From positions 1,129 to 7,819 of the forward strand of contig DFBV01000157.1 in the NCBI GenBank assembly GCA_002366755.1: a stretch of DNA of 6,691 nt, given 5' to 3'. This document shows, piece after piece, positions 5,103-6,691 of this stretch. The stretch comes from Anaerolineales bacterium UBA3071. GTDB lineage: Bacteria > Chloroflexota > Anaerolineae > UBA3071. The stretch's first letter is position 1. Each line of letters starts with the position of its first letter. Position numbers and translations under genes: made by a program. Under the pieces are notes generated by a model. That model made no database searches. It was not told the origin of the DNA and worked only from the letters and a program-made list of their open reading frames with translations.

Positions 5103-5187
5103 TAGATCCAGAAGGCTCGCGGTGGACTGCCAAGTCCATTGCCTTTCTGCCGCACTTGGCAGTCCGGCAGGAGCGAATCTGGATCTA
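5103..5187. repeat. 85-nt long imperfect hairpin (two nested perfect inverted repeats)
   Basis: TAGATCCAGA (5103-5112) is perfectly inverted as TCTGGATCTA (5178-5187). Inside it, GGACTGCCAAGT (5124-5135) is perfectly inverted as ACTTGGCAGTCC (5154-5165) around an 18-nt loop. Between these stems GCTC (5115-5118) pairs with GAGC (5171-5174), leaving near-symmetric internal loops of 2x3 and 5x5 nt. The element begins 12 bases after the exonuclease stop. It is not followed by a T-run. It could be a structured RNA or mRNA 3' stabiliser, or a palindromic mobile element. Confidence 0.8.
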
Positions 5188-5240
5188 TTGAGTCTCGTTG
5201 ACAGTGCGGCTTGACGAGCCCACACATTGGAGCAGAAGCA

Positions 5241-5278
5241 AAAGAGCCCTGTTCAAGTCGTCTTGGACAGGGCTCTTT
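5241..5278. terminator. Bidirectional rho-independent terminator between convergent genes
   Basis: AAAGAGCCCTGTTCAAG (5241-5257) pairs with CTTGGACAGGGCTCTTT (5262-5278) over 17 bp with one G-T wobble and a TCGT loop. The stem's own A/T ends supply the U-tract. On the minus strand it continues CTCTTTTGCTTCT, the stronger direction, ending transcription 31 bases after the DUF1015 stop. On the plus strand it would terminate the exonuclease transcript. Confidence 0.88.
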
Positions 5279-5309
5279 CCGTCTGTGCAATCCGTGAAAT
5301 CTGGGGTTC

Positions 5310-6665
5310 CTACCCTAACCGCTCGCCGGCGCCTACCGGGCACATCACCAACCCGGAGATGGCCTTGGGATAGAAGTCGGTGGACTTCGCCGGCATCTTC
5401 TCTCCCATCTCGGTGCAGGTCTTGACCTGCATCATTAGTGTTGGATTGAGGAAGAAGACGAAGTTCGCCTCTCCCGCGTCCACAGCGTCAATGGGAAGCT
5501 GCGGGTCGCGATGATAGCGCACCTTGTCCTTGGCATCTATCATTTCCCGCGGAATGCCCACCACCTGCTCCAGCAGGATGCGGTGCAGGATGCTCACGTC
5601 CAGCGACTTCCATACGAGCGTCCGGTCTTCGGGAATGAGCTGATCCAGCAGCGCTTCGTCCTTCAGCACCAGCATGTAGTACGGCCCACCAGCGTAGAAG
5701 CCGATGGCGTGCTCGGCTTGGTGCTCAGCCATGGCCGCCAGGCAGGCATCCTTGCTGGCTATGGGCGTGACGGTGAAGTATTCCGCGGCTCGCTGCAGTA
5801 TCTCGTCGGGTCTCATTTCCTCGTAGCCGTAGATCTCTCGATGCGTAGGCAGAATGGTCAGACCCGGATCGTCCATGCTCACTAGCGTGACCATGCGGTA
5901 GTTGAAGGCGGCATCGGCCGGGGCATCCGGATGCAGGGCTCGCATCTCGTCGCGGTAGTTGATGGCCGTTTCGTAACGGTGGTGACCATCGGCGATGATC
6001 AGATTGCGTTTGGGGGCCATCTCCGCCCGCACGGCAGCGATCACCTTGGGATCGGTCACTGCCCACATCTGCTGGCGCACATCCTTCTCGAACAGTTCCA
6101 CCACGTCCACGTCCGGCTGGCGACCGGCGACGGCCGCGTCCAGCAGAGCGTTCACCTTGTTGCCCGGATCGGGATACACCATGAAGATCAACCCAAAGTT
6201 GACCTCCGTGGCTCGCAGGAGGTTGAGGCGGTCCACTTTGGGGCCGGCGTGGGTGCGCTCGTGGGGCAGCACCACGCCCTCGTCGAAGGTGGTCAGTTCC
6301 AGCGCACAGATGAAGGCCTTGTGGGTACGCGTCGCCCCGACTGAGCTTGTCGAAGTCTCGCCTCCTGGGGTGGCGAAGGTCTGATGGAAGACGTAGAGAG
6401 CAGGCTGTTTCTCGCGAGCCAGCACACCGTCTCTCAGCCAACGGTCGTAGGTATCACGGGCACGCGTATAGACGTTGTTGGCCTTTTCGTCGCCTGGCTG
6501 TTCCTTGTTCCTGATGACGCGCACGATGTTGTAGTCGCTCAGGGCGTAGTACCTGTCCTGCAGTCCGTAGCGCACCCTGTCGTAGGGCTGGCTGACGACC
6601 ACGCTCATGTCGTCGAACTGTTCGGAATTGTAGCGCACGCCGCGAAACGGCTTAATTCTGGCCAC
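5310..6665 (-). CDS. DUF1015 family protein
   Basis: A complete 451-residue protein of the DUF1015 (PF06245) family, whose biochemical role is not established. Diagnostic segments: the N-terminus IKPFRGVRYN, VVVSQPYDRV (22-31, family PPYDVI-like), GVVLPHERTHAGPKVDRLNLL (130-150), IIADGHHRYETAINYRDEM (223-241, the hallmark DGHHRYET), and the C-terminal KMPAKSTDFYPKAISGLVM (423-441). Length is normal. The start is GTG 6663-6665, with AAAGGAG (6671-6677) 5 nt upstream on the minus strand, a convincing ribosome site. Residues ~104-114 (TSTSSVGATRT) look like a low-complexity insert between YVFHQTF and HKAFICALELTTF; the DNA there is a small palindromic repeat. From memory, the family is often near serine-biosynthesis genes in bacteria and archaea, but no such gene is visible here. 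The promoter would lie beyond the window. It is convergent with the exonuclease gene. Confidence 0.92.
   Translation of the reverse strand: MARIKPFRGVRYNSEQFDDMSVVVSQPYDRVRYGLQDRYYALSDYNIVRVIRNKEQPGDEKANNVYTRARDTYDRWLRDGVLAREKQPALYVFHQTFATPGGETSTSSVGATRTHKAFICALELTTFDEGVVLPHERTHAGPKVDRLNLLRATEVNFGLIFMVYPDPGNKVNALLDAAVAGRQPDVDVVELFEKDVRQQMWAVTDPKVIAAVRAEMAPKRNLIIADGHHRYETAINYRDEMRALHPDAPADAAFNYRMVTLVSMDDPGLTILPTHREIYGYEEMRPDEILQRAAEYFTVTPIASKDACLAAMAEHQAEHAIGFYAGGPYYMLVLKDEALLDQLIPEDRTLVWKSLDVSILHRILLEQVVGIPREMIDAKDKVRYHRDPQLPIDAVDAGEANFVFFLNPTLMMQVKTCTEMGEKMPAKSTDFYPKAISGLVMCPVGAGERLG
6337..6360. repeat. Short palindromic repeat inserted in the DUF1015 gene
   Basis: Minus-strand core CTTCGACAAGCTCAGTCG, with CGAC (6338-6341) and GTCG (6349-6352) forming a 4-bp stem around TGAGCTT, and GACT/AGTC (6339-6342, 6354-6357) as an overlapping alternative. 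It resembles a TTCGACAAGCTCAG-type dispersed repeat that I recall from many environmental bacterial genomes (recollection, not checked). It codes for part of an extra Ser/Thr-rich stretch, in frame. Confidence 0.55.
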
Positions 6666-6670
6666 AGTTG

Positions 6671-6677
6671 CTCCTTT
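6671..6677 (-). promoter_or_regulatory. Ribosome binding site deciding the DUF1015 GTG start
   Basis: Reads AAAGGAG on the minus strand, then CAACT, then GTG. Ideal spacing fixes the GTG start rather than any internal Met. Confidence 0.75.
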
Positions 6678-6691
6678 CTCAGAGTGATCAG

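Noticed and set aside
5103..5187. Integron attC recombination site
   Set aside because: The length and imperfect hairpin would fit, but the ends lack the RYYYAAC/GTTRRRY core sites and no integrase or cassette array is present.
4648..5214. 188-residue plus-strand frame overlapping the exonuclease gene
   Set aside because: Out-of-frame Ser/Arg-rich shadow; the overlapping frame carries all DEDDh residues.

Overview
This is a GC-rich bacterial chromosomal window. It has tightly coupled genes, GTG starts, an S9 peptidase, a DUF1015 protein, a MNT/HEPN pair and dispersed structured repeats. That mix, with short GGTAGATTGG-type tandem repeats, would fit a Chloroflexota (Anaerolineae-like) genome or metagenome bin. 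The assignment is inference: there is no rRNA or marker gene here to fix the taxon.

Layout. (1) 3-2748, plus strand: a coupled operon end. It holds the C-terminus of a thiolase, a DUF35-type OB-fold partner whose zinc ribbon has lost all four cysteines, and a complete S9 prolyl-oligopeptidase-family peptidase. Each stop overlaps the next start by one base. (2) 2749-3084: a non-coding repeat cluster. It contains a 16-bp tandem repeat that supplies the peptidase stop codon, two nearly identical ~105-bp copies of a strongly structured repeat, and a hairpin between the copies. (3) 3085-3768: a six-helix membrane protein of unknown function. (4) 3770-5090: a nucleotidyltransferase (MNT) and HEPN pair, with genes overlapping by 16 bases, followed 29 bases later by a DEDDh 3'-5' exonuclease. 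A near-consensus extended -10 promoter inside the 3' end of the membrane gene sits just upstream. Sampled GC is clearly lower here than in the peptidase gene. (5) 5091-5309: intergenic, with an 85-nt long imperfect hairpin and a 17-bp-stem bidirectional terminator between convergent genes. (6) 5310-6665, minus strand: a complete DUF1015 protein. It appears to carry a small palindromic repeat inserted in frame.

How the genes relate. The thiolase and OB-fold protein very likely form one enzyme complex, as in archaeal thiolase/HMG-CoA synthase/DUF35 and in BbsA/BbsB; the thiolase substrate cannot be read from this fragment. The MNT/HEPN pair looks like a toxin-antitoxin module. The adjacent exonuclease could be a third RNA-directed component, which is the most interesting system-level possibility here. 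The S9 peptidase, the membrane protein and DUF1015 have no obvious link to these units beyond position.
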